A stretch of DNA of 64,000 nt from Linyphia triangularis (GCA_963978545.1 OZ021732.1:61046714-61110713), one strand, 5' to 3'; counted from the first letter of the stretch, positions 11,935 through 24,396 are shown. Notes: generated from the sequence alone by a model not told the origin. A program made the numbers and translations.

Positions 11935-12440
11935 GGCATAACACTACCGGGCTGTCTAGTACCTATACGCGAACGACTCATCCCTGTAGAAGCCTCCCCC
12001 CTTCACGAGGTTCCCAGCGAATGAGCCGGACGCTTGATCCCTAGCCGGCGACGAAGTCGGATGACCAGCCGATTGATACACACGGGACCAATATGTACCT
12101 CCCGTTTATTTGAAGCAAGGGCCAAAGTAGTGTGTTGGGACAGTATGTCGCTCCTCAACTACCAGGATCCCCCTTTCCAGAGACACGGGTCTCCACGCAC
12201 GGCAAACACGTGGTTGATTAAATACCCGAGAGAAGCTGATGGCAACAGAGCGGCACTAAGCTTCTCAAGGGGAGCCCTCACCTCAGAGAGGTAATCACAA
12301 TGAGGGAAGGAAGAGAAAACAAACGATAAATATAAAACCCAAAATGAGAAGGTACAAACAGACGAAGTGTTAGATCACTGGGGCACCTCGGGGTTGTGAA
12401 GCCAATATTTACTTAGAGAAAGTAAACCCCCTGAGGGGGA

Positions 12441-15400
12441 AATGAGACTGAGAAAATTATTAAAATTAAAGTGCAATATACACAGTAAAATTGCAATCAA
12501 ATAGTAATTTTTATAAAAATATCAATTTATAATACAGTAAAATTAAGATAAGAATGTTTTAGTATAATGAAAATGTTTTAAAATAAGAACTTTTCAGTCT
12601 TTCAAAATTTTCTAAAGTTTGAATGAATCCACCTTAAACTTCATCTCTTAGGTTTGCCATTGTTAGAGAATAGAGTTTCTTCAAATTTAACATTATTCAT
12701 TGTAGGATATCGCAAGGAGTATTCCGACTAAAGAACTTGGACTATGTCCTGAAATTTGTGAATTTTTTTATTTTCAAAATCTGATCAAATTTAGCATCAA
12801 AACGGCGATTTTTTTGCCGTGCATGCCGCTATTATGTAAGCTGTAATAGAAGTTGCATTTTTTTTAAAAATCAGAAATAATCTAGAATTTTGATTGCATT
12901 CCTGTTATGTTCAATTTTAAATATCAAACAGATGTTTTTAAATTAATTGGTAACAGGTAAACTATAAAAAACAACCCCTAAATTTATCAGGAGGACATCG
13001 CGATTACGCGTGTCCAAACGGAAATATTCTTTTTAAATTCTTAGTGTAAACATTTGATAGTTATACACCTTTAAGTTAATCAAGTCTTTCAAATTCCTTT
13101 CTTCTCTATTTTGAAGGAGGCATGGTAAAAATCCAGCGAAATACACTTAATCAAAACACGTACGAAAGGGCCATCAGAGTTTACTAATGTGCACTGGAAA
13201 TTGTAAGACGGCTCCCTACAATCCACCTACTAATGAAGCACGTTATATGAACATCTACTCAATGGTTTCAGTCCCTGATATATACTTTGCGCGTTTGAAT
13301 ATGAATGCACATGCGTGACAGGTGATTTCAGTAGGGGTGATCCACATATTGTGTACTGTTGGGAGAGAAAAAACAAAAGTTTTTCGAATTCTTTCAGGGT
13401 GAAATTTTTGCTGAAAAAGGGTAGGAAGGGCACTATTTTTATAGAGAAAGGGCAGAAAGGGCGCTATTTTTATAGGGAAAGGGTAGGAAGGGCGCTATTT
13501 TTATAGAAAAAAGGCAGGCAGGTTGCGCCGCCTCTTGAAAAATGCCTAGGATGAATTCTGATTTTATGGCTTACTATATTTTTTTCTTATTTCATTAGGC
13601 TTGTGCTTTCTTTTGATTTATTATTTACATATGGTTTATTATTTATTCTATGGTTTTCATTGTTAACCTATTGTATACCCATTTACCCCCACAGTATACC
13701 CATTTTCACCTGCGTGGGGTAAAATGGATATAGTAAACATATGCCTATAAAATGTTCTCACAAACATACTTATGTAACATAATAATTAAAAATTATGTAT
13801 TCTTATTCCCAAGATGTGCAATGTAAAGAAAAACCAAAATAAAAATTGATTTGTTAAATATTTACATGAAAATTTTAGCTGTATCTAAAAAAACAGCAAT
13901 TTTTAAACTCATTTTACCTCACCCTACCCAGCAATATGACAAAAAAAAAAAAAATATCGTTTATAATTGCAGTTTTTTATGTGTTTAAAGTGTAGTAAAA
14001 GTGTCTTCCATACAATTTGCAGCAAATTTTATCCCAAAACTCAAATTTTGAATTTGTAGCCAATAGCTAATAAAGTCCTAGAGAATGGCGGCCAAATTTG
14101 AAAAAAGGTAGTCAAACTTAAAAAATAAAATCTGTGCGTAAACAATGTATATTTCAAAGAAAACTGCAATCGCCTTTCGTAATTTTTAAACACTATATGA
14201 AATTGAACATGCCACTTTGAAGCACTAAAAAAATCCATACCAGCTCAGGCTAGAGAAAATTGTTTGTACGTACATGTCACATGAATAATTGCAAATATAA
14301 ATAAGAGAGAAGATAAAATCAAATTGTAACAATAAGAAATTTAGTGAACAAAAATTATTTTATACAGCTGATGTGTTATGCATTTTTAAACAAAATCCTG
14401 TATCCAAGTGAAACCAGAATCCAAGAACTTCGGAAATTTTAACGCATCGTCTCGTGGTTCACGAGTGTTGCAAAATAATCTACAATTGCATGTGAATAGA
14501 AATTATTTATCTAGAAGGTTAAAATTTAAAATACGTTAAAGCACTTGCATTTGGAAGTAATATAATTTGTGATACAGTAACAGACCCAGTAATCGGCAAG
14601 CTCGGGGCAGACACAATCCCAGTTTGTGGAATTGGCTGGATTTTGGGTCCGTTCCTGAAAAAACGCAAAAAATGACGTAGTTATTTTAGCATTTAAAAAA
14701 TATGTGCTTCCTCAACCCCAATGGCCCTTCCCATTAATGAAAGATGAATAATTATAAGCATTCTCTATTCCGGATGATATGAAGCGAAATGCAAAAATTG
14801 TTCGCTTCCTCTACGATAATCAAAACATTCCCTTTGCTGAAAATAATTGTGGATGACCAAAGATTGTGCCATCCACAATAAGAGTGTTCTGGGACACCAA
14901 ATCCCAGAAATTAACAGCATTAAAGAAGTAATCTCTGACTATTCCTCTTACTTCGTGAACTGCTTAAATATCTTTGCTGGAATTGCAAGCATTTTATTGT
15001 CACCTTAGGAAATCCGATTTGTACAAGCTTTTTAATTTGGCGTTAAAATCAAAATACCATGCTGACGTCTTTTTCAATATCGCGTCCTTGGAATGCTGCA
15101 GTGCAGAACGAAAAAAAGACGAAAATTCTTTCAAAAACTGGTTTGTAATATCAAAGGAGGAGTTGAATGCATTCTTTAATTTGAAGAGGTCGGCTGACTA
15201 TGCCATTGATCTTGGAATGAAGGGTTAGGGGGGGGGGGGAGGGATTTCTTGTGTGTGGAACTGACTGTGATGTGACATCACAGAGTGATGCAATTACTCC
15301 TCCTTCAAATATTTATTGAAAAAGGGGTTGGTTTGAGGAAAGGTCCATAGGTTGGCGACCGTGAATTTTGACCTTCACTACTAATAGACGCAAACATTAC

Positions 15401-16210
15401 CCAAATCGGTTCAGTAGATCATAAACAGCAGTACATACATACAGACGTAGGATTTTATATATATATGCAGAGTACTTTGGTCATGGGGTGTTGAACATTT
15501 CGATTCAAACGAAACAGCAAAACCAATCCTCACACACACATTAATCACGAACATAAGGGCTATCATATCAGCGGAAGCTAAAGGGAATGACACCAAAACG
15601 GCATCACAAATCTAAGTAATAACAGCTATTAAAATGGCATGAATCCAGGGATAATTTATCATTACTTAAAAAAACATAGACCCCTCACACCCAACAATCA
15701 TCCAGGAATGGAAATTCTTTAATCTTAATGACCCAAACGCAAAGTTTCTTTACAATATTTACAAAGTAATATGAGAAAGAAAATAGAAAAAAAAAACTGA
15801 AAAAACTTTTCGAAAATTACCCTACATAACTGAGTAATCGTCCGTGTCTAGCATAATTTTTTTTGCACAAATTCAAATCCATGGTTTACTTTGTATTATT
15901 ATAGCCAATAGTGAAATACATGAGTATATCACTTCAGTTTTTTGAATTTTACGAATGCAAAGTTTGCAATCAATCCAATATAATGAACTAAACTAATGTA
16001 TCAGAATGCTGAACGTAAACACTAAGAGGGGAAACAGTCGAAAAATAGTACCAAAAAGTGCAAATCAATAATATTTCGAAGCCTTTTTAGTCAATGGAGA
16101 TATTAGGAAGCGTTTATGAATATTCTTTTGAAAACAAATATAAATTAAAGACCCGATTATATTTATAAACAAACTACTTTCAAAGTGAAGAAGAGTAAAC
16201 TTGTACTTAC
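12441..16210. other. Rest of MAP2K7 intron 1, with small repeats
   Basis: This is AT-rich intron. It holds a short imperfect array at 13417-13530, in which agggcgctatttttatag recurs about three times, and a poly-G run at 15229-15239. The stretch at 15360-15470 has the look of a dispersed repeat end (acatacatacagacgtagg). An 84-codon frame at 14974-15228 has no recognisable domain, and I see no splice context for it. Confidence 0.5.
13417..13530 (+). repeat. Short tandem array, unit about 38 bp
   Basis: The phrase aaagggtaggaagggc followed by ctatttttatag occurs three to four times in a row with small changes. Similar agggca phrases occur near 6560-6610, so this may be part of a dispersed repeat family. 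Adjacent text at about 13540-13565, inverted, matches the start of the 6528 repeat. Confidence 0.7.
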
Positions 16211-16364
16211 GATTTTTTAATCTAGGTCTCGGAGTGTGTTGAGGACTAGTAAATCCGGAACTTAAATCTCTTGGAAACTTATCCTTGCTTTTTGCTTCAT
16301 TTTCGGCTCGCAGACGAGCTTCTAAATTCATTAATTTATTATGAAAAGATGCCATAGTCGCCAT
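16211..16364 (-). CDS. hep: MAP2K7/hemipterous homologue, start exon
   Basis: From ATG at 16362-16364 the minus strand encodes MATMASFHNKLMNLEARLRA followed by ENEAKSKDKFPRDLSSGFTS and PQHTPRPRLKN, then donor C|GTAAGT at 16210. Vertebrate MKK7 starts with the same plan: MA-S, KL, LEA-L-x-EN, and later SPQ-PRP-L. The product is a dual-specificity kinase that activates JNK, and this exon supplies the N-terminal coiled segment and first docking motif. A second in-frame ATG at 16353-16355 is an alternative start. The exon length (154 bp) gives phase 1, which fits the exon at 650-758. It is transcribed away from the zinc-finger array about 0.85 kb to its right. Confidence 0.8.
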
Positions 16365-17211
16365 GTCAGATTTCACTTTTCAGATGTCTTTACTTTTGAA
16401 GAAGTTGAGTTGAACAAATGCTTCTTGGTTTTACCATTTTTTTAAATAAGTTATATATGATGACGTAATAAACAATTTATATAAGCAAAAGTATCAGATC
16501 TGTATTTCGATTAGATAGAAATAGAAAATTGAAATTATTTTTAAAAAGAGTGTTGCTATTGGACACAGTTACTTGTCATTCCATGCAACCTCATTCCTAA
16601 AAACGCTACACATATGGTTCATTGTAAAAAAAGTTTTTCATACAATTGTATATAAATTATTAATTTTATTGCTTAGAAATCAGAGAAAGAAGAACTGTAT
16701 GTTTTTTTTTATTTGTTTTTCTGGTGAAACGCCTTACGCAATAAATGTCAATGTCAAATGCTTTTTATAAAAAAAAATATTATACGTATTTATGATTAGT
16801 TAAAAATTTGAATTTATATTTAATTGTGTATTACAATTAGATAAATTAATTGGAACACATATGCCAGATGCTCTAAATAATTTCATGCCTGCCAAACTGG
16901 TTTCCAGTTTTTTTTTGCTTACTGTATTTGTGCGATTTTTTTCTTTTTGTGTAGGGTGCTGGCAGAGAGCAGTGTTCCTGTTTGTGTTTACTTTTTTTTT
17001 CTAAAATATATTTATGCAATAATTAAATTATAAATGTTTAGCAAATATACTTCGAAAACTTTTTTATCTGAATTGAACCTTTTTTTCGTTTCAATTTATT
17101 GTTATATTTCTTTTGCAGCCTTAGATATACCTGTTTTGTGTTTCCGAATTCGTGTTATTTTGAATTTATGTATTATTTATTTTGTGATTTCATCTATATT
17201 TAATTTTTCAG
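16365..17211. other. Region between the MAP2K7 start and the first zinc-finger cassette
   Basis: This interval must contain the 5' leader and promoter of the minus-strand MAP2K7-like gene, yet it is AT-rich with no obvious TATA or CpG cluster. It also contains a possible zinc-finger relic at 16721-16770. Directly before 17212 lies a polypyrimidine tract (ttaatttttcag) that serves the cassette. Confidence 0.5.
16721..16770 (+). pseudogene. Possible relic of a zinc-finger cassette
   Basis: The frame reads SGETPYAINVNVKCFL and stops. It resembles the inter-finger linker and second-finger start of the array (TGEKPF.C.VCGKCF), with the cysteines displaced by small changes. No first finger or final histidines are left. 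It sits just outside the array's first cassette on the same strand, which supports a relic, but the match is short. Confidence 0.35.
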
Positions 17212-17435
17212 TTCTTTTCCTTTCAAGAAGTGTTTCTGATTTTACCAAAACTGGACAGCTCAGGAAGAAACATAAATGTCAATTCTGCAACTATACTAGT
17301 TATTATACAACAGCTCTGCGTAAACATTTGACACGGCATTCTTTGGAAAGACCATATCGATGTGATATCTGTCAAAAGTGTTTCAAACAAAAATGTCACC
17401 TCCAACAACATTATATAGTTCACACAACTTATTAA
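17212..17435 (+). CDS. C2H2 zinc-finger pair cassette 1 (3'-terminal exon)
   Basis: The exon begins after the acceptor taatttttcag with two bases of a split codon (phase 1), reads VLFLSRSVSDFTKTGQLRKK as linker, then two fingers and a stop. Finger 1 is C-x2-C-x12-H-x3-H starting CQFCNYTSYY. The linker is SLERPYR in place of TGEKP. Finger 2 starts CDICQKCFKQ and ends HYIVH. Helix positions -1, 3, 6 read Y, A, K and Q, H, Q, unlike the other cassettes. There is no credible start codon in the exon, since the open frame upstream is AT-rich intron. An AATAAA follows at about 17474. It is the most divergent member, and lies 8.2 kb from the next. Confidence 0.88.
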
Positions 17436-19175
17436 TTGGCTTTATCGGATGTAATATTTTTGTCTTGTGACTATAATAAAACTAACTCTGTCCTCAGCCC
17501 TATTATCTACATTATTGATATACTTATATTTCCAAGCATTGAGTTTAAAATTATCAACCTTTTTAAATGCCAACTACTTTAGGTATGATTTCAAATGTAA
17601 CTATTCAAAGTATCATAATTTCATATTACTAAATATTTATTGATGGCTTTAAAGGATACTATTTGCAATAACACGTCAACCCATGCACGCATACTGGGAA
17701 TTACCCCGATCTTTAGTTGTTAAAAATATGCTTAATTTTTTACATTTGTAATTATTTCTTTTTGAAGTTTACCATTTCATTTTTGCTGTTAAGATATGCA
17801 CCTGTTATGGCAATCTTATTTCACTGAGTTGCCACATCGCTTCGTTTTCTAGGATTTTGAGGAATGTTACAATATTTATTATGAAAAGTGGTATGATAAT
17901 TGTATAGCAATAGAAATTTTTATTCCAGTTATTGCACATGGAAAATACATGGTTGACGTAATGACCTATTTACTGTTTTTTAAAGCATTGCCAAATTTTC
18001 AAAATAATTCCAGGCCCCTCTAGTATCTTTGTACATTAGAATGAATTGTTTACTTAATGTTTTTAACTTTTACAAGCATGTATCTGAACTTTTAATTATA
18101 GTTTAAAACTACAGATGCTTATATTCTTTTCATATATTTACTTCTTAATGTAAAAATTCACATTTATTTACTGATATTAACTATCTAAGAAATCTTTGCC
18201 AATAAAAATTTTAGTTTTGTTTCTTTGCTTATATATTGTAATTGGGGTTCCACCATAGTGTTTTTTAAAAATCATAAAAATAATTTTTCAAAAAATCTGA
18301 AAAATTCAAAATATACCTTAAATGAACAAAGTAAAAGTTAAAAACGTTAACTGTTTATTCATTTCAAAGTTGTCTTTAATAGGTTAATGCTTTTTTTTGT
18401 GGGAAAATTATATTTTAATTTATTATCATTGTTGATTTATTGTATTTTTGGAACACATATAGTATAGGGTATTTGATGATCAGAAAATTCGCCAAAATTA
18501 AAAACGCAATAACTAAATTACAATTAATACATAAACAATAATTAAAATATAACCCATTGCTAGAAACTACAACAATAACAAAAATGTCCTATGCTGCATC
18601 TGAACCGTATTTTATTTATTTTGACCATTAGCCTGCCAGTAGTTTCACTTTTTATACCTATACCAAGAGTTGCATGTATTTGTGTATCTCCTACATACAC
18701 ACTTATTTGAAAGCTTGCCACATTAGTAGTTGATAAATTATTGGATGTGTTCATCAAATTAATATAAGAATTTCTTCATTTGTTGTTTGTATTCGTTTGT
18801 CGTCTCTCTCTAAAACTGCTTTTAACTAACATTTCTTTGAAACTTTCAGCGTGTATTTAGAAGAGGGATTTTTGATTCCCAAACGTCGTCATATTAGGCT
18901 AAAAAGTATAATATATTTTGACTGGATTTGCTTGTGAATGCTAAAAATGTGCTAATTTTAACTGAGTTTTTAAATTCATTCATTGTTAAAATCAAAAATA
19001 GAATGCTTTCTTCCTTGCATATCAAGATAAGTTGCACGATTTAAAATTTGATGATTTTTCTATTATGAAACGATATTTTTTTAACCAATTTCGAAGTCAA
19101 AATAAAATCAAACTATGAATATATCTGTGGCCTATTAGTCAGAATAATTATGTCAATGATAATTTTAAACTTTAG
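17436..19175. other. Intergenic or intronic AT-rich sequence
   Basis: The segment follows the poly(A) signal of cassette 1. I see no finger-like exon, RNA gene or clear repeat. Confidence 0.5.
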
Positions 19176-19181
19176 CTTATG

Positions 19182-21312
19182 CAGGGCTGCCACAGGCAAC
19201 TAAAAAGGCTACTAAAGCGACTATTTTAGTGGCCAGGCGACTATGGCAACTATTTCAATGAAAAAAGGGCCCAAAACGACTATTTTTAACAAAACCTTAA
19301 ACTATTTTTGTGCTCAGGCGACTATTTTTTTAGAAATTGGATACCGTCCGATAGTAGGACGAAAAAAATCGTCACTAAGGTACTAACTCAAAATGGTGGT
19401 TTTTTTTAAGGGGTGCGGGAGAGCAAACATTACCGAACATTTTTTGCGGGTAGAGTGGTCACTTAGTTAGTCCGACGATAGTAACCTCACACAAGATTGT
19501 TGTTTTTGACTGCAACCGAGGTCATTTTCACCTACCTGTTGGGTTCCAATGTTATATCTTTCACCATGCAAGGCAATAGCATACACAATTATATTCCCAA
19601 ATATCAAATTATTTTGCTTTATTTACTCTAAACAAAAATGAATTTGTGAAATTTGCCTTGAACTTCGGAAGAAAGTGCCATCAGTATGAACAGTATTTAT
19701 GTTACTAGATGTTATGTCGGAGATTTGTGCCGGTGTGATGAACGAAGAATTATTAATTCAAAGTAATTATTATTTAATTACTTTGAATGTAGCTTAAACA
19801 GGGTGACGACAGAACCGGGAATTCAGGGAAATCTCAAAGAATTTTGTAAAATTACTCTTTAATCAGGGAATTTTTAAAGTAGATTTGTTTAAAAATGTCC
19901 TCCAATTTAAATATGACTGCATCCTTTACAGATATGATTATTTTTCTTCTTGTCTTGCTTTTTTTGTCAATAGAATATATTGAAACTCTAAATTCTTTAA
20001 TATTTCAAATTGATTCCATGATATTTTTTAGTTTTTATTAACCCTTTACAGCACTGTGTTATTATAGATGTGCAACAAATATAGGTATTCATAAGCAAAA
20101 TGGGTTAGATAGTATACTTGATTTTTTTTTTTTGACATTATATCTAACGTAATTAACTGAAAGTGATATGTGTTTTTGGTTTATATGTTTAATATAAATC
20201 AAACAAAGAATTGAAGTATCCTCCTCCCCCTCCAAAAAATAATAAGAAAAAATCTGAATGCTCTACTGCATACATTCAGGCAAAGGGTTATGGAATTTTC
20301 CTTTGCCAAATGCTGTGCTTGTCATGTTTTATGAAAACGATTTTTTGCCTCATTTAATATGTACTTTTGTGGTTTAAGATAATATTTTTGTTGTATAAAA
20401 TTTTATTTCTATATATCTATGAGTAATTTTTATAAGAAGCTGTTCATTTCAAGACTTTCTTTCATGTGTTGGGTGTTATTTATCTTTTCTCAACTTCAAA
20501 ATCCAAAACACATCATTTTTCATGAAATATATGTTCCTAGTGAAATTTGTGACTGAATAGCAAAATGCTGATTATTTAAGTTTCATGCTCATGCATGCTC
20601 AAGTTTTAATATTTATACAGCCTATGACATATATTAAAGAAAATAACATTTTTTTTATTTTTTTTTAATTAAAAAGAAAAATATTGCACTAGTTTAGCTT
20701 TTCCTTGAAGTTAGCAAGCATGGGTGTAGTTTGTAAATTGGTTTATGCGAATTTTGTATTTTTTTATTAATGTTTTCCATTCTTTTTCATACTCTAAACG
20801 TTTATTTTGATTTTTAGCCTAAATTTATATTTTGTTGCAATTATACTTTGATAAGTAAATGTAATTCTAAATAGTCAAATGTATATATTTTTAAATTGGC
20901 CATTACTTTTTTTTTTTTTTAATGACAACATGGATAGAGATACACATCAGGGAATTTTCTGGAAATCAGGGAAATGGTCAGCAAATTTGTCTCGCAAATT
21001 CTGTAACCATTCTGTTATAAGTTTAAAAACTGCCCTTAATGAAATTTTATTGTCATTGTCAATATTTAGTATAATTGTTTAAACATGATACTTGTTTGAA
21101 TCGAAAGAAGAATGTTTCTGAGTTTTCGTGTTTTATGTAAATCTACTGTTTTATTCCGATCTTATTAAAAGTTATGATAAGTGAGGCTACTATTTTTAAC
21201 GTCTTGAGACTACTATTTTCAATGTGTGAGACTACTATTTTGGGCTACTATTTTTAACATCTGAGGCGACTAAAGCCCCTATTTTCAAAGCTTACAGTCA
21301 GTGGCAGTCCTG
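19182..21312. mobile_element. CAGGG-TIR element, 2.1 kb, with a second repeat nested inside
   Basis: The left end reads CAGGGCTGCCACAGGCAAC and the right end, reverse-complemented, reads CAGGACTGCCACTG. An identical cttatg flanks it at 19176-19181 and 21313-21318. Both ends carry many short phrases built on ggcgactatttttaac. The middle, from about 19799 to at least 21000, starts CAGGGTGACGACAGAACCGGG and contains repeated atcagggaaat, matching the element at 35128-35550, so another element appears to have inserted into this one. No transposase is visible. Confidence 0.7.
19799..21005. mobile_element. Inner nested element with atcagggaa motifs
   Basis: It begins CAGGGTGACGACAGAACCGGG, like CAGAGTGGCAACAGAACTGGG at 35128, and both carry repeated 'tcagggaa' phrases. 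The last of these are near 20945-20980. The right terminus is not clear to me, so the end coordinate is approximate. Confidence 0.45.
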
Positions 21313-21318
21313 CTTATG

Positions 21319-23474
21319 GAATTCTTTTATTTAGTTTTATGTAGGTTAAAATAAATTTTACTGTTGCTCTCTTTTATCTCAACTGTTTAATAAAAATTCT
21401 ACTTTTAATTTAGCACGCTTTAATTATTCAGAATTATTTTTTATCCGACGATCCTTAATAAGATTTTGGCAGTTTATAAATTTAGTTTTTTAAGGATAAT
21501 TTTGTAAAACTTTTTTGTTTTGATCATCTGTAAGGATTTGAAGCTTTGTAACTATTGATTAAGCAATTAAATTGTTAACTACATTGTAAACATTCATAGT
21601 AAAGCACTATTATCCAGCTTGTATGTTTCAATATTACTAATTGTACTGTAATTATATGCATTACATTAGCTTTTTTGTATCCTGATGTATGTTCAGATCT
21701 ATTATATGTGAATATATTGGTCCATTCTTTTTTCTTTTTAATGTCTTAGCTTTATCATGTATTCATTACAGGTTGTTGAATATGTATTTAAAAATATATA
21801 TTTTAATGTAATTTTGTCTATTTTATTCAATTGCTACTCTTTTTAAATTTTCTTCTGCAGTCAATTACAAGTATTTTTTATTTTATTGAAAAGATTTTTT
21901 TTTCCCTTCTATTTTAATAACATCAGTAATTGTTATTATGTAATTAAAATGCATTATCTTAGGTTTCATAGTGCAGCCTATTTGTTCCTTTGTATTTGTA
22001 CTAAATATGAACACATTACTTTCAGTTTTTTTTTTTTTTTTTTTTTAAATTTTTAACACCTTTAAAGAGAACTTTTATTTGATAAATTACTTTTTGTTTT
22101 AAAGCTGTGCAATTCCATCATTAACAGAACGCCAGTTTGAACAACCAAATCTATGTATTTAAGATTGTGAGTAAAAATATACCTCCTCTTTTCAAAAAAA
22201 TGGAAAGATAAGACTTTTATGCACTTAAAACATTTTTCAAAAAATATAAAATTTGTGAATTTTCTATTAAAAAATTATTAGTCAAATTTTAAAATATGGT
22301 AATGGAAGGACATTTTTTGGACACAATATACTATGTTTCCATCTTTTTTTTTTTAAATGTCAGCTAAACTGTTAAAGAAAAAATTCTTAAAAAAATAGGG
22401 CATGTAAGAGAGTATATTCATTCTAGTTTGCAGTGTTATTTTCAAAAATAATTGTAATAAGTTTAAAAAAAATAATAATTTAATGGTAACAGAAGGACTG
22501 AAATTCCACGATTATGTAACCTATAAATTATATAGTTTAAAATGGCTAGCTAAATAAAATAAAGAAATGAGACTGGTTATCCAGCTAGTATAACATTTTA
22601 AAACTTATATCTACTGTGAAACTTTGTTCCAGAGCTGTGTTAAAATTTCTAGATAAGTCAATTTTTGTATGATTTAATTGCATTTAATTCAGCATTTGTT
22701 TTCTTTTTCGGGAAATATATAAATCGTTCTTTTATAATCCTGCTTTCTTCAACATGAAACTTATGCACATGCATTATCTATATGAAGCACTTCTCCATCA
22801 TAATTTTTTTTCTCTCCCTCTACCATTTAACCAGAAAAAAGTCTCCCAACTGCTAATGCTTCACTTAGTACATTTGTTGTTCTGTGTCTTTGTCAGTTAT
22901 AATCGTTAGCTTGTTTTCTTTGAAATTGAATATCTTCCTTTCATTAGAAAATAGTATTCACAAGACTCAACTATGCATTTTGAAATAAGTTTCTAATAAT
23001 GAGTTGTGTTAGCCAGGATGAAAACAGATATAGCTCCATCTTTCAGATAGAATTTTTAATTATTGATTTCTGCTGAAATAAACAATTTTTACATCTCTCT
23101 CACTTAAAACTCAACTTTGTGGTTTTCCCACTTTTGTCAAATCTTATTCAACAATTTGTGGTTTGCACATATTGAATGTGGTGACAACTGTTCGAAATGC
23201 GTTGTTAACCCTATTTTTCATTCATTTTTGAATTTTCTCCTGTGAATGGAGCCTTTTTAAGTCACTTGGAGCTAGATTTTTGCACTGTTTCCTTCCCCCC
23301 TTTTCTTTCATTGTATGTTGTTCAATTGCTAGCATCAACCCATAATTTAGTTTTCCATTTGTTTTTAAATTCTTTTATTTTCATAAGTTGTAAACACAGT
23401 GTGGCTTCTATTTGTGAGTTGTTTTTTCACAGTGCTTGTGGCTTTATTGTAAGCATTGAATAAATAATAAAAAA
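21319..23474. other. AT-rich interval without recognised genes
   Basis: It contains poly-T tracts (for example near 22026-22046) and no finger-like or other conserved frame. The frame at 23242-23463 codes for a hydrophobic low-complexity peptide and has no support. Confidence 0.5.
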
Positions 23475-23866
23475 AGGTACTCTTCCGTTATCCGGGTGCA
23501 AATGTCGCCAACCAAACGCGAGGCGTTGCCAAGAGAAGCGAATGACAAAGCAATCAACAGAATAAAAGTCGAAATTCTTGCCTTAACAGGTCAATTATAA
23601 ACAAATATAAAAATATTATTTAATAGTATTAGTAAGCAAAACAAGTTTAACTATAAACAGATATTAATGAATTGTAAACAAAAGAGTTTTACTCAAAAAG
23701 AATGCTTATAATAATTGGTTTTTCCAGAATACGGTGATGTCCTTGAGAATTTGTTCGAATGTTCGTCCCAAGCGAACTTTCCTCTTATGGTTATAAGAAG
23801 AAATTTAGCAAAATTCTACATTATTTGGCGATTTAACGCTTGCGCCCGGAAAACTGAAGAGTACCT
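23475..23866. mobile_element. 392-bp MITE with about 27-bp terminal inverted repeats
   Basis: The left end AGGTACTCTTCCGTTATCCG matches the reverse complement of the right end AGGTACTCTTCAGTTTTCCG, and both continue with GG and a gcaa motif. The interior is non-coding with a GC-richer patch next to the left end. The flanks are A-rich on both sides, so the target duplication cannot be defined. Confidence 0.85.
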
Positions 23867-24221
23867 AAAAAAAAAATTTTATGCCTAACATAATAGATTT
23901 ATGACATATTTATTAAATTAAGAGTTTAAAAATGGAAAATGCATATTATTATAACATATCAATATAATATTTGTCGTTAAAATAATAATAGATCAATTTT
24001 GATGTGTTTATTTGTTGAGATCCTAAAAATTGAGCCAAAATCAATTTATGTCTTTCTGTTACCAGGTTTTATGTCCTTCTGTTGAAAACCACAATAAAAT
24101 TCTAAGTGTTTCTAATCAGTAAGGATCATAAGCCTGCTTTGTATATATATAAAAAATATTAAATTCTTGCCTTAACAGGTTTTTGGTAAAGTTGTTGTAA
24201 TGTAGTATTTTCACCCAAAAA

Positions 24222-24275
24222 TGGCAGCCACCTGTTTTTACTAGCAAGCAAACACTCCATGTTAGCCGCCTAGGA
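24222..24275. repeat. Dispersed repeat, inverted partner near 29680
   Basis: The text aaaatggcagcc, ctgtttttactagcaagcaa and acactccatgttagcc matches the reverse complement of 29672-29725 (aaaatggcagcagtc, ttttttactagcaagtaaac, tgtctatggtagcc). The full extent of the family is unclear. Confidence 0.55.
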
Positions 24276-24396
24276 CTTAGTTAACTGAAGGATGTTTATA
24301 ATTTCACATAAGTATATACCTGTTTTATGGGTAAAAAACTTTTTTTTTTACATAATATTTGAAAGAAAACATAATAGCACAATTAAAGTACAAAAG

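Larger units (their letters stand above)
6812..12440 (-). mobile_element. Jockey-type non-LTR retrotransposon, degenerate, near full length
   Basis: The minus strand carries, in order, a gag-like ORF1 with zinc knuckles, an APE-type endonuclease, a reverse transcriptase with YVDD motif, and an RNase H-like domain. The 3' end (about 6812-6850 on the plus strand) reads gcgccataaaacc.tcaataat followed by ATCA-type tandem repeats, as in arthropod Jockey elements. The 5' end is near 12440, where ccccctcagggggttt begins. Frames are broken in many places, so the copy is dead. It sits in the first intron of the MAP2K7-like gene, in the same orientation as that gene. Confidence 0.88.

Noticed and set aside
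14974..15228. 84-codon frame, MLELQAFYCHLRKSDL start
   Set aside because: No recognisable domain, no clear splice sites, and it lies inside a transposon-rich intron. It may be transposon-derived, but I cannot show it.
17034..17211. N-terminal hydrophobic extension of cassette 1
   Set aside because: It looks like a signal or membrane segment but is AT-rich intron read through; the splice acceptor at 17210-17211 and the shared phase explain the exon better.
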